DNA of 33,692 nucleotides from contig JAEZEZ010000082.1 in the NCBI GenBank assembly GCA_023432855.1, forward strand, positions 1-33,692, in the 5' to 3' direction. Source of the stretch: Pseudomonadota bacterium (GTDB lineage Bacteria > Pseudomonadota > Alphaproteobacteria > Caulobacterales > Caulobacteraceae). Shown here one piece after another: positions 1 to 6,826 of this stretch. How positions within the stretch are numbered: the first letter of the stretch is position 1; every line of letters begins with the position of its first letter. Below the pieces are notes generated by a model. It was not told where the DNA came from. It saw nothing but the letters and a program-made list of their open reading frames with translations, and ran no database searches. The translations under genes were made by a program, and so were the position numbers.

Positions 1-179
1 TCGGCGATCAGGGCGGGGCGGCCGGTGTCCTCTGCCGTACGCGCCAGCGCGGCCCTGAAACCACGCGGCGCAGAGGCCGCCTGGGCCAGCGTCTCGATCG
101 CGTCATGAGGGGTCGCGGCCTTGCGCGCCGCCACGTCCACGCGTTTGTAGTCGGCGATCTGCGCCAGAACGTCGGTCAT
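1..179 (-). CDS. trpC: Indole-3-glycerol phosphate synthase, N-terminal part (truncated by window edge)
   Basis: This is the first 59 residues of a leftward gene whose remainder lies outside the window. The translation starts MTDVLAQIADYKRVDVAARK and reaches RPALIAE, which fits the helical N-terminus of TrpC running into the first barrel strand (the family continues with a conserved IKxxSPSKG motif, not visible here). TrpC closes the anthranilate ribotide ring to indole-3-glycerol phosphate in the cytoplasmic tryptophan pathway. The ATG at 179 overlaps the trpD stop as ATGA (176-179), so trpD and trpC are probably translationally coupled. The identification rests on this short N-terminus plus its position after trpD, which is the usual trpGDC order in alphaproteobacteria. 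Confidence 0.85.
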   Translation of the reverse strand, partial: MTDVLAQIADYKRVDVAARKAATPHDAIETLAQAASAPRGFRAALARTAEDTGRPALIA

Positions 180-1216
180 GCGGCCTCGTCCGGTTCAATG
201 GGCGTGTTAGAGATGCGGGCCAGCGTCGCCAGGGCGGCGGCCGCCCGACCATCGTCGATAACGGAAGCGGCCAATTCGGCCCCGGCCTTCAGGTCCGGCG
301 CCCGATCCGCGACCACCAGGGCCGCGGCGGAGTTCAGCACGACGATGTCGCGATACGGACCGCGCGCGCCGGCCAGCAGGGCGGTGAGGGCGGCCGCATT
401 CTCCTCGGCGTCGCCGCCGCGCAGGTCGGCCAGCGTGGCCGTCGGCAGGCCCGCATCGCCGGGCGTGAGGGTGAAACGGCGCACGACGCCGTCCTTCCAT
501 TCCGCGACTTCGGTCGGACCCGTGGTGGTCAGTTCGTCCAGGCCCTGACCATGCACCGTCCAGGCGCGCCGGGCGCCCAGACGCCCCAGAACCTCGACCA
601 GCGGCTCCAGCAGGGCGGGATCATAGACGCCCATGACCTGATGCGTCGCATTCGCCGGGTTACAAAGTGGGCCCAAAAGATTGAAAACCGTGCGGAAACC
701 GATCTCGGCCCGCACCGGTCCGACATGACGCATAGCGCCGTGATAGGTCGGCGCGAACAGGAATGCGATGCCCGCCTGATCCAGCGCCCGCGCTTGCTGC
801 GCCGGGCTGGCGGCCAAGTTGACGCCCAGCACCGACAGCACGTCCGAACTGCCGGATTTCGAGCTCATCGCCCGATTTCCGTGCTTGGCGACCTTCAGCC
901 CCGCGCCGGCCAGCACGAAGGCCGCGGCGGTCGAGATGTTATAGGTGTGCGCCCCGTCGCCGCCGGTGCCGCAGGTGTCGATCACCTCGTCGAACGGGTG
1001 GTCCAGCGTTAGGGCCGCCTCGCGCATGGCGCTGGCGAAGGCGACGATTTCGTCCACCGTCTCGCCCCGGATGCGCAGGGCGGTGACGGCGGCCGAGACC
1101 TGGGCCGGGGTCGGTTCGCCGCGCAGGCAGGCGGCGAAGAAGGCGTGCGCTTCATCCGCCGACAGCACGCGGCCATCGACCAGCTTAGCCAGAAGAGGCT
1201 TGAATCCGTCCGCCAT
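176..1216 (-). CDS. trpD: Anthranilate phosphoribosyltransferase
   Basis: TrpD transfers the phosphoribosyl group of PRPP to anthranilate, the second committed step of tryptophan synthesis. The 346-residue length is normal for the family. Visible signatures are the PRPP/metal loop GTGGD (residues 83-87), KHGNR (111-115) and SGSSDVL (121-127), preceded by the helical N-terminal domain. The ATG at 1216 is one base after the trpG stop (TGA, 1218-1220), and its own stop overlaps the trpC start. The three genes therefore form a tight leftward unit. Sampled codons end in G/C in 74 of 95 cases, clearly fewer than in trpE further right (56 of 57), although both belong to the same pathway. Confidence 0.96.
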   Translation of the reverse strand: MADGFKPLLAKLVDGRVLSADEAHAFFAACLRGEPTPAQVSAAVTALRIRGETVDEIVAFASAMREAALTLDHPFDEVIDTCGTGGDGAHTYNISTAAAFVLAGAGLKVAKHGNRAMSSKSGSSDVLSVLGVNLAASPAQQARALDQAGIAFLFAPTYHGAMRHVGPVRAEIGFRTVFNLLGPLCNPANATHQVMGVYDPALLEPLVEVLGRLGARRAWTVHGQGLDELTTTGPTEVAEWKDGVVRRFTLTPGDAGLPTATLADLRGGDAEENAAALTALLAGARGPYRDIVVLNSAAALVVADRAPDLKAGAELAASVIDDGRAAAALATLARISNTPIEPDEAA

Positions 1217-1217
1217 C

Positions 1218-1808
1218 TCAGACGGTCGCGAGCCGCTTCACGCCGGCCAGGTCCAGGAAGTTGGCGATCAGGTCGTGGCCATGCTCGGTGGCGATCGATT
1301 CTGGATGGAACTGGACGCCGTGGATGGGGCGGGTGCGGTGCGACAGGCCCATGATCTCGCCGTCCTCGGTCCAGGCGGTGACCTCCAGCACGTCCGGTAA
1401 CGTCTCGCGACGCACGGCCAACGAGTGATAGCGGGTGGCGGTGAAGGGCGACGGCAGGCCGCCGAACACGCCACGCCCTTCGTGCAGGATCGGCGAGGTC
1501 TTGCCGTGCATCAGGGTTTTGGCGCGGATCACGTCGCCGCCGAAGGCCTGGCCTATCGACTGATGGCCCAGGCAGACGCCCAGGATCGGCATGTCCAGCG
1601 GCGCCGTATCGATCAGCGGCAGGCAGATGCCCGCCTGATCCGGCGCGCATGGACCGGGCGACAGCAGGATCGCCTCGGGCTTCAGCGCCCAGGCCTCGTC
1701 CGTGGTCAGGTCATCGTTGCGCACGACGTGCGTTTTCGCGCCCAGTTCCGCCAGGTAGTGGACGAGGTTGTAGGTAAAGCTGTCGTAGTTATCGACGACC
1801 AGGATCAT
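1218..1808 (-). CDS. trpG: Anthranilate synthase component II (glutamine amidotransferase)
   Basis: This is a class I glutamine amidotransferase of 196 residues that supplies ammonia to TrpE for anthranilate synthesis. The nucleophile is Cys79 in GVCLGHQS, and the catalytic His168 and Glu170 lie in GVQFHPES. The N-terminus MILVVDNYDSFTYNL is the typical TrpG/PabA start, so I place the start at ATG 1808 although the frame is open further upstream. A GGAG lies 5 bases before it. In some bacteria one protein serves both TrpE and PabB, and its place directly before trpD favours the tryptophan role. Its partner trpE is not adjacent but begins 3.5 kb to the right on the same strand. Confidence 0.94.
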   Translation of the reverse strand: MILVVDNYDSFTYNLVHYLAELGAKTHVVRNDDLTTDEAWALKPEAILLSPGPCAPDQAGICLPLIDTAPLDMPILGVCLGHQSIGQAFGGDVIRAKTLMHGKTSPILHEGRGVFGGLPSPFTATRYHSLAVRRETLPDVLEVTAWTEDGEIMGLSHRTRPIHGVQFHPESIATEHGHDLIANFLDLAGVKRLATV

Positions 1809-1934
1809 GGCTCCGCTTCTAGGCGTGGACGGGCGGGGAGCCAAGCGGGGAACAGGGGCGACCCTGGCCGCTCATAAACCAGCCTTCTCAAGGGGGTGGC
1901 GCGCGAAAAGCAGTGTGCATCACCACTTCCCAAT
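1809..1934 (-). other. Upstream region of trpG, no Trp-rich leader seen
   Basis: I checked the minus strand upstream of trpG for a tryptophan attenuator. Two short open frames occur: one begins MHTAFRAPPP and stops, the other has 18 codons and ends just before trpG. Neither contains a Trp codon, and I see no terminator-like hairpin with a T run. No convincing promoter was identified. Confidence 0.4.
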
Positions 1935-2156
1935 CTAATCTGTGCGAGGGATAGTAATTCGACCGTTGTCTATCCGATCAAATTCATCTTCGCTCAGCCA
2001 ATCTTCAACGTCTCCGAGATTTGCTGCTCGAAATGGAAATCTGCGTTCCGCCGGGTCATACACGACAAAATCTCCTCCTCTTTCTTTAAGCAGGAGAAGG
2101 ACATAGGGCGGCTCGGCCAGCTCCTCTACCCATGCTTCACACCATTCGTATTTCAT
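1935..2156 (-). CDS. Small acidic hypothetical protein
   Basis: This is a 73-residue protein of unknown family. It starts MKYEWCEAWVEELAEPPYVL, is rich in Glu and Asp, and has the look of a compact soluble domain: a predicted strand at YVLLLLKE and FVVYDPAE, then an acidic helix VEDWLSEDEFDRI. No signal peptide or membrane segment is seen. The AT-richer codons differ from the GC-rich genes on either side. The upstream GAGGACGG is only a weak ribosome binding site. Together with the small gene at 2404 it sits in a low-GC island between trpG and the genes next to trpE, which suggests recent acquisition. It could be one half of a small two-gene module, but nothing here proves a function. Confidence 0.5.
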   Translation of the reverse strand: MKYEWCEAWVEELAEPPYVLLLLKERGGDFVVYDPAERRFPFRAANLGDVEDWLSEDEFDRIDNGRITIPRTD

Positions 2157-2189
2157 CGCGCGGGTCCGTCCTCAGCACAACATGGCTCG

Positions 2190-2289
2190 GGAAGGTGGCG
2201 ACACACAATACTGTCCGCGCCACCTTCCGCGCCAGACCGGTGGAGAAGCGGAACAGGCGGTCTGAAAGTGGTGTGTGTCCCCACCTTCC
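2190..2289. repeat. Inverted-repeat element with 17-bp arms
   Basis: The left arm GGAAGGTGGCGACACAC (2190-2206) and the right arm GTGTGTCCCCACCTTCC (2273-2289) are complementary at 16 of 17 positions. An inner copy, CGCCACCTTCC (2218-2228), is perfectly complementary to the first 11 bases of the left arm, so alternative hairpins are possible. No transposase is present. It resembles a REP or MITE-like mobile palindrome. Confidence 0.6.
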
Positions 2290-2403
2290 TGAACCGCTTA
2301 CGACGTCGTATCCTCAGTTTGGCGCCGGGGGAGGTACTCAGGCCACAACGACCCTGCCGATCAGCCCGAGTTCGGTCAGACCGCTACCTTCTGGAGGTCG
2401 TAG

Positions 2404-2607
2404 ATGACGTCACTCCAAGACTTCTATCAATGGTTCAGAGCCGAGGCTGAAGCACTGCCGCAGGATTCTAAAATTTCTGTGCTAGAATCTCTTACTCTTA
2501 AGGAGCCGCGCCAGGTGTTCCTCGTACTTGACGATCTGCAAAAATGTGGAAGGCTCCCGCCTCATTGGACCAGAGTGCTGAATTCCTTCTACAGTCTATT
2601 CTTCTAA
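2404..2607 (+). CDS. Small hypothetical protein
   Basis: This 67-residue protein is of unknown family. A good Shine-Dalgarno, GGAGG at 2393-2397, precedes the ATG by 6 bases, which makes translation likely. The sequence starts MTSLQDFYQWFRAEAEALPQ and contains a helix-rich, acidic first half, a strand-like VFLVLDDL, and an aromatic C-terminus ending SFYSLFF. No signal peptide or clear membrane segment is visible. Codon use is AT-rich (for example AAA, ATT, TCT, CTA), unlike the genes on both sides. It lies in the same low-GC island as the small leftward gene at 1935-2156, between two palindromic elements, which suggests a transferred fragment. I do not recognise a function. Confidence 0.55.
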   Translation: MTSLQDFYQWFRAEAEALPQDSKISVLESLTLKEPRQVFLVLDDLQKCGRLPPHWTRVLNSFYSLFF

Positions 2608-2698
2608 CTGGATCCCATGCCACCGCTCTCAGATCAGATTGTGCACAACGATCCTGACCGCCTATACGCGGCTATAGTGTTGTCTTTCAGAAAGTGGA

Positions 2699-2751
2699 GG
2701 GAATACGGGGACACGATACATATTTCCCGATTGTCGTGTCTCCAGTTTCCC
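2699..2751. repeat. REP-like hairpin (GGGAATACGGGGACACGA arms)
   Basis: The left arm (2699-2716) and right arm (2734-2751) match at 14 of 18 paired positions around a 17-base centre. The motif GGGGACACGATAC...TATTTCCC is, from memory, similar to palindromes that accompany REP-associated Y1 transposases in many bacteria. No such transposase is in the window, so it is probably a stranded copy. Confidence 0.5.
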
Positions 2752-2957
2752 CCGCCAGCGCCGGCTTGCGCCGGCGTCCCGAACCAGTGTGGGATTCACC
2801 GCCTCCGCCGCGTGGGCGGAGACGGTCTTTGACAACAGAAAGTTCAATGAAAGCGCTGTTCGTCAGCTAGAAGCTGTCGAGCGCTGACAGGTGATCTGGA
2901 TATCGCATTGATAAGCCACGTTTGTCGCGCAGGGATTTCCCGCCCCGCTGATCCCGG

Positions 2958-2990
2958 AACAGCGGAATAACAGCAAATAACAGCGGGAAT
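2958..2990. repeat. Three short tandem imperfect repeats
   Basis: Three units in a row read AACAGCGGAAT (2958-2968), AACAGCAAAT (2969-2978) and AACAGCGGGAAT (2979-2990). They mark the point where low-GC DNA gives way to high-GC DNA. They could be part of an old integration site or a protein-binding array, and the sequence alone does not decide. Confidence 0.4.
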
Positions 2991-3164
2991 GGTCGCCCGT
3001 AGCCGGCCGCTTCCTGTCCCAAAGGGCAAGCGGGTAGATCCCGGGGCCTGGCCCGCGGCCCGCGCCCTTCCGGCGAAAATCGCGGCGCCCGGCAACCGGA
3101 CTGATCCGCGGCTTCTTTCCCTTCGTAATCAACCGCGAACGCCGCTTACCCTCCGGAGCACCCC

Positions 3165-3968
3165 ATGCCGCCTAGCCTTCTCCGCGCAGCCGCCTGCGCG
3201 GCCTGCCTCGTGTCCGTCGCGGCCTGCGCCACCGCGCCCGAGCAGACCGCCGGCTTCCTGACCAGCTATGAAGGGCTGGAGGCGCAGGAGGACTCCCTGC
3301 GCGCCTCGATCCGCCAGCGCCGTGACGACGCGGCCGCGGCGCAGGTCGAGCGCCTGCGCATCGAGCCGGCGGTGCTGGCGACCGACGCCGCCTCCGACCT
3401 CGACGAGGGCGAGCGCGCCTTCCTCCTGCTCGAGCTTGAGCGGCAGGTCTGCTACGAGCTGAGCGAACGGTTCACCGTCGTCGACGAGGACGGGCAGGAC
3501 GTCGCCCGCGTCCGCATCGCCGCCACCCGCATCACGCCGACCGGCCGCGTCGGCTCGGTCGTGTCGGCGGCGGCCAACCACTTCATTCCCGGACCCATCG
3601 GCGTGCGTACGCCCGGCACGCTCGGCGGGCTGGCCGCCGAGGCCGAGCTGATCAACGCCCAGGGCGAGCAGGTCGCGGCCCTGGCCTGGGCGCGCGACGC
3701 AACCGTGGTCGGCACCGAGAACCCGTCGCTGTCGCGCATCGGCGACGCGGTGCAGCTGGCCGAACCGTTCGGCGACATGGTGGGCGACGCCTTCGCTCCG
3801 CCCGGACGGGAGGTTCGCGCCATTCCCAAGCCCGACCCCTGCGCCCGATATGGCCCGCGCTTCCGGCCGGAAGGGATCATCGGGCGCGTGGCGACCGGCC
3901 TCTACCAGCCCGAGCTCAGCGGGGCCCGCGCTCGGGAAGAGCCGGCCGAGGCGGCCTCCAGCGACTAG
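3165..3968 (+). CDS. DUF3313-like outer-membrane lipoprotein
   Basis: This 267-residue protein is predicted to be exported. It has a short hydrophobic N-terminus with the lipobox VAAC (Cys21), so it should be lipidated and anchored in the outer membrane. The mature part begins with a TAGFLTSYEGL stretch, which resembles the start of the DUF3313 lipoprotein family, followed by an alpha/beta domain and a Pro-rich C-terminal tail. The molecular role of that family is not known to me. The ATG at 3165 is preceded by CGGAG about nine bases upstream. Codon use is very GC-rich, like trpE and later genes, so it belongs to the right-hand block and not to the low-GC island just before it. It lies between trpG and trpE but reads in the opposite direction. 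Confidence 0.75.
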   Translation: MPPSLLRAAACAACLVSVAACATAPEQTAGFLTSYEGLEAQEDSLRASIRQRRDDAAAAQVERLRIEPAVLATDAASDLDEGERAFLLLELERQVCYELSERFTVVDEDGQDVARVRIAATRITPTGRVGSVVSAAANHFIPGPIGVRTPGTLGGLAAEAELINAQGEQVAALAWARDATVVGTENPSLSRIGDAVQLAEPFGDMVGDAFAPPGREVRAIPKPDPCARYGPRFRPEGIIGRVATGLYQPELSGARAREEPAEAASSD

Positions 3969-4026
3969 GCCGGCAAGGTCCCGTTAACCATGAGGACGCG
4001 AAATGGCGGCAGGGGGAGTCGCCGCC

Positions 4027-4227
4027 ATGACCGTCATCGCCATCACCGACCGACTGACCGAGGCCCGGACGAAGCTGGCCCCGCGCACGCGCGCCGAGCG
4101 CAGCCTGCCGGCCCTGGCCGCGGCGCTGCTGGCGGCGATGACGGCGCTGATGCTGGCCGGGGCGGTGATCCTCGGGCCGGGCATGGAGACGGCCGCGGCG
4201 CCGCAGGCTGAGGCCGCCGCGAACTAG
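4027..4227 (+). CDS. Small single-pass membrane protein
   Basis: This hypothetical protein has 66 residues. A basic N-terminal part (TKLAPRTRAERS) is followed by one hydrophobic, Ala/Leu-rich segment (about residues 28-51) and a short Ala-rich tail. An upstream ATG at 4003 is possible, but AGGGGGAG about 8 bases before ATG 4027 favours the inner start. The positive-inside rule would place the N-terminus in the cytoplasm. The stop shares the palindrome CTAG (4224-4227) with the stop of the convergent SDR gene. It could be translated after the lipoprotein gene at 3165, with about 58 bases between them. Ala-rich composition can produce false frames in high-GC DNA, so I remain cautious. Confidence 0.5.
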   Translation: MTVIAITDRLTEARTKLAPRTRAERSLPALAAALLAAMTALMLAGAVILGPGMETAAAPQAEAAAN

Positions 4228-5258
4228 GCCGCGAGCCTGCCGGAGCGGCGCGCCACGGCCCGTCCGGCCAGCGCCGCTGCGCCCAGGCCCGCCAATGCCA
4301 GAACCCCGGCGGTGATACGCGGATGCGTCTGGGCGGCGGTGTAGAGGCTCGACTTGCGGACGAAACGCTGGTCCCCGTGCACCCGGGCCTCGCTGGCGGC
4401 CTGGTGCAGGTTGTCGGGACCGCCGCGCTTGGGCCGGGTCTCGTCCTTGGCCAGCAGCGGAAAGCTCCACGCGTAGAGGCGATCGCTGAGCAGCGGCGCC
4501 ATGTGGTCGAACATGGTCATCAGGCGGCCGCCGCCACCGACCGTAATCATCCGCGTCGGGCGCTCGGCCGCATGCAGAATGGCGTCGGCGACCACCTCCG
4601 GTGAATAGACAGGCGGCGGCACGACCGAACGTTCGTCCATGTAGTTCCTGGCGTGCGCGCCGAAGGGCGAGTTGATGCCGCTCGGCTTGATCAGGGTGAC
4701 GGATACCGGCGCCTTCTCCTTGATCAGCTCGAGCCTGAGCGCGTCGGTAAAGCCCTTCACAGCGTGCTTGGATGCCGTGTAGGCGCTGAGCAGGGGCGAG
4801 GGCATCTGCGAGGCGATGGAGCCGACGTTGATCAGCGCGCCGCCACGCGCCTTCAGCACCTTGAGCGCTTCGGTCGAGCCATAGACCACGCCCCAGTAGT
4901 TGGTCTGGAACAGCCGCTCGTGGTCCTCGTCGGTGATCTCCTCCAGGCGTGCATAGACGCCCACGCCCGCGTCGTTGACCCATGTGTCGAAGCCGCCGAA
5001 GCGCTCGCTCACCGTTTCGACCACGCGCCGGACCTCCTCGCGCACGCCGACATCGGCCGCGACCCAGATGGCCTCGCCGCCCTCGGCGGTGATCTCCTCG
5101 CAGGCCTTGGCGAGCGCCTCCTCGTTTCGCGCGACGAGTACGACCCGCGCGCCCGCGTCGGCGGCGCGGCGCGCCGTGGCGAGCCCGATGCCCGAACTGG
5201 CTCCGGTGATGACGATGACCTGTTCGTCGAGCGGCTTCAGCTTGACCGGCATGGGCAT
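4224..5258 (-). CDS. Short-chain dehydrogenase/reductase with C-terminal membrane anchor
   Basis: This is a classical SDR of 344 residues, longer than the usual 250. The NAD(P)-binding TGASSGIG lies near the N-terminus, NDAG follows, and the catalytic Ser and YTASK motif occur in the expected order. After the Rossmann domain comes about 100 residues of extension that ends in a hydrophobic segment (ITAGVLALAGLGAAALAG) followed by Arg residues, which suggests a C-terminal membrane anchor. Substrate cannot be told from sequence. The family includes many steroid, lipid and polyol oxidoreductases. Two ATGs six bases apart (5258, 5252) both fit the AGGAAGG upstream. It lies 74 bases downstream of trpE on the same strand and may be read from the same transcript. 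Confidence 0.88.
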   Translation of the reverse strand: MPMPVKLKPLDEQVIVITGASSGIGLATARRAADAGARVVLVARNEEALAKACEEITAEGGEAIWVAADVGVREEVRRVVETVSERFGGFDTWVNDAGVGVYARLEEITDEDHERLFQTNYWGVVYGSTEALKVLKARGGALINVGSIASQMPSPLLSAYTASKHAVKGFTDALRLELIKEKAPVSVTLIKPSGINSPFGAHARNYMDERSVVPPPVYSPEVVADAILHAAERPTRMITVGGGGRLMTMFDHMAPLLSDRLYAWSFPLLAKDETRPKRGGPDNLHQAASEARVHGDQRFVRKSSLYTAAQTHPRITAGVLALAGLGAAALAGRAVARRSGRLAA

Positions 5259-5332
5259 TCCTTCCTCGAAAGTTTCGCGTTGGGGGCTCCCTTGGCTAAC
5301 GGGGGGCCGGCGAAACTGTTTCGAGAAAGAGC

Positions 5333-6826
5333 TCAGCCGAACCGCCAGGCCTCCTGGGCCGCGCGCCGGGCCGCGCCGGACTTGTGCAGCGTCTCCTCGT
5401 ACTCGGCGCGCGGGTCCGAGTCGGCGACCACCCCGCCGCCGGCCTGGCTGTAGATGCGGCCGTCCTTGAACAGGGCCGCGCGCAGCACGATGCAGGTGTC
5501 GATCTCGCCCTTGGCCGAGATGTATCCGGCGGCCCCGGCGTAGGCGACGCCGCGCTTCATCGGCTCGAGCTCGTCGATGATCTCCATCGCGCGCACCTTG
5601 GGAGCCCCCGACACCGTGCCCGCGGGCAGGGCGGCCAGCAGCACGTCGACCGGATCGACGTCGTCCGGCGCCTGGCCGGTGACGTTGGAGACGATGTGCA
5701 TGACGTGGCTGTAGCGCTCGACGGTGAAGCTCTCGGTCACCTTCACGCTGGCCGGGCGCGCGGCCCGCGCCACGTCGTTGCGTCCGAGGTCCAGCAGCAT
5801 CAGGTGCTCGGCCGTCTCCTTGGGGTCGGCCAGCAGGTCGCGCTCGTTGGCCGCGTCCTCGGCCGGCGTGCGTCCGCGGGGGCGGGTGCCGGCGATCGGG
5901 CGCACAGTGATCTCGCCGCCGCGCAGCCGCACGAGGATCTCCGGGCTGGAGCCCGCCAGCTGGAACTCCGGGAAGTTCAGATAGAACAGGAAGGGCGACG
6001 GGTTGGTCCGCCGCAGCGACCGGTAGAAGGCGAAAGGATCGCCGCTGAAGGGCGCCTCGAACCGCTGGCTCGGCACCACCTGGAAGATGTCGCCGGCGGC
6101 GATGTAGGCCTTCGCCCGCTCGACCAGCTCGCCGTAGGCCTCCGCGGTGAAGGCGGGGGTGAAGCCGGGCTGCGGGGCGGGCTGCGGCAGGGCTGCGGCG
6201 GGCAGGGGGCGGCGCAGCGCCTCGCGCACCCGCTCCAGCCGCGCGTGCGCCCCGTCCCAGGCCTCCTTCGCCGAGGCGTCGGACGGCCGCACCGGCGTCG
6301 CCAGGGTGATCTCCTGGCCGACCGAATCGAACACCGCCACCACCGACGGGCGCACCATGATCGCGTCGGGCAGATCCAGCGGGTCGGGGTTGGCTGGCCC
6401 GAGCGGTTCGGCCAGGCGCACCATGTCGTAGCCGAGGACGCCGAAGAGCCCCGCGGCCATCGGCGGCAGGTCGTCGGGGAAATCGACGGCGGAGCGGTCG
6501 ATCAGCGCCCTGAGGCTCTCGAGCGGAGACCCATGACAGGGCGTGAAGTCGCCCTGCGCGACCCGTAACCGTCCCTCCGCGATCTCGGATTCGGCGCCCC
6601 GGCAGCGCCAGACCAGGTCGGGCTCCAGGGTGATGATCGAATACCGCCCCCGCCAGGCGCCGCCCTCCACCGACTCGTAGAGAAAGGCGTAGGGCTCGCT
6701 GCGGCCCAGTTTCAGGTAGGCGGTGATGGGCGTTTCCAGGTCGTCGACCAGCCGCAGGCTGATCACCTGCGGCCGGCCTTCCTGGTACGCCTGCTCGAAG
6801 GAGCCGAAGTCCGGCTCCACCGTCAT
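5333..6826 (-). CDS. trpE: Anthranilate synthase component I
   Basis: TrpE, 497 residues, converts chorismate and ammonia (delivered by TrpG) to anthranilate, the committed and normally feedback-inhibited step to tryptophan. The N-terminal domain contains FLYESVEGG and RGRYSII, the region around the tryptophan-binding site in the family. The C-terminal chorismate-binding domain shows LLADPKETAEHLMLLDLGRN, PAGTVSGAPKVRAMEIIDEL and QAGGGVVADSDP. The start ATG 6826 overlaps the ppiD stop as ATGA, so trpE is translated with ppiD rather than with trpGDC. All three trp blocks read leftward, which suggests an original ppiD-trpE-trpG-trpD-trpC order that was later separated. Third codon positions are almost entirely G/C (56 of 57 sampled). 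Confidence 0.96.
   Translation of the reverse strand: MTVEPDFGSFEQAYQEGRPQVISLRLVDDLETPITAYLKLGRSEPYAFLYESVEGGAWRGRYSIITLEPDLVWRCRGAESEIAEGRLRVAQGDFTPCHGSPLESLRALIDRSAVDFPDDLPPMAAGLFGVLGYDMVRLAEPLGPANPDPLDLPDAIMVRPSVVAVFDSVGQEITLATPVRPSDASAKEAWDGAHARLERVREALRRPLPAAALPQPAPQPGFTPAFTAEAYGELVERAKAYIAAGDIFQVVPSQRFEAPFSGDPFAFYRSLRRTNPSPFLFYLNFPEFQLAGSSPEILVRLRGGEITVRPIAGTRPRGRTPAEDAANERDLLADPKETAEHLMLLDLGRNDVARAARPASVKVTESFTVERYSHVMHIVSNVTGQAPDDVDPVDVLLAALPAGTVSGAPKVRAMEIIDELEPMKRGVAYAGAAGYISAKGEIDTCIVLRAALFKDGRIYSQAGGGVVADSDPRAEYEETLHKSGAARRAAQEAWRFG

Larger units (their letters stand above)
2608..3164. other. Gene-free stretch with palindromes and short repeats
   Basis: I see no convincing gene in these 557 bases. 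The stretch holds a REP-like hairpin (2699-2751), a GC palindrome GCCGGC-TTGC-GCCGGC near 2760, a 7-bp hairpin CTCCGCC/GGCGGAG (2803-2821) and three imperfect copies of AACAGC (2958-2990). The ribosome binding site of the next gene (CGGAG, about 3151-3155) lies at its right end. Composition rises to the high-GC level of the following genes after about 2860. Confidence 0.6.

Noticed and set aside
1809..1880. Tryptophan attenuator leader before trpG
   Set aside because: The short frames there contain no Trp codons, and no terminator hairpin with T run is visible.
2863..3132. Overlapping leftward frames of 83-89 codons at 2844-3132
   Set aside because: No ribosome binding site, and the frames cross the short tandem repeats; likely non-coding.
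3989..4227. Start of the small membrane protein at ATG 4003
   Set aside because: AGGGGGAG is placed correctly only for ATG 4027, and the extra residues add no feature.
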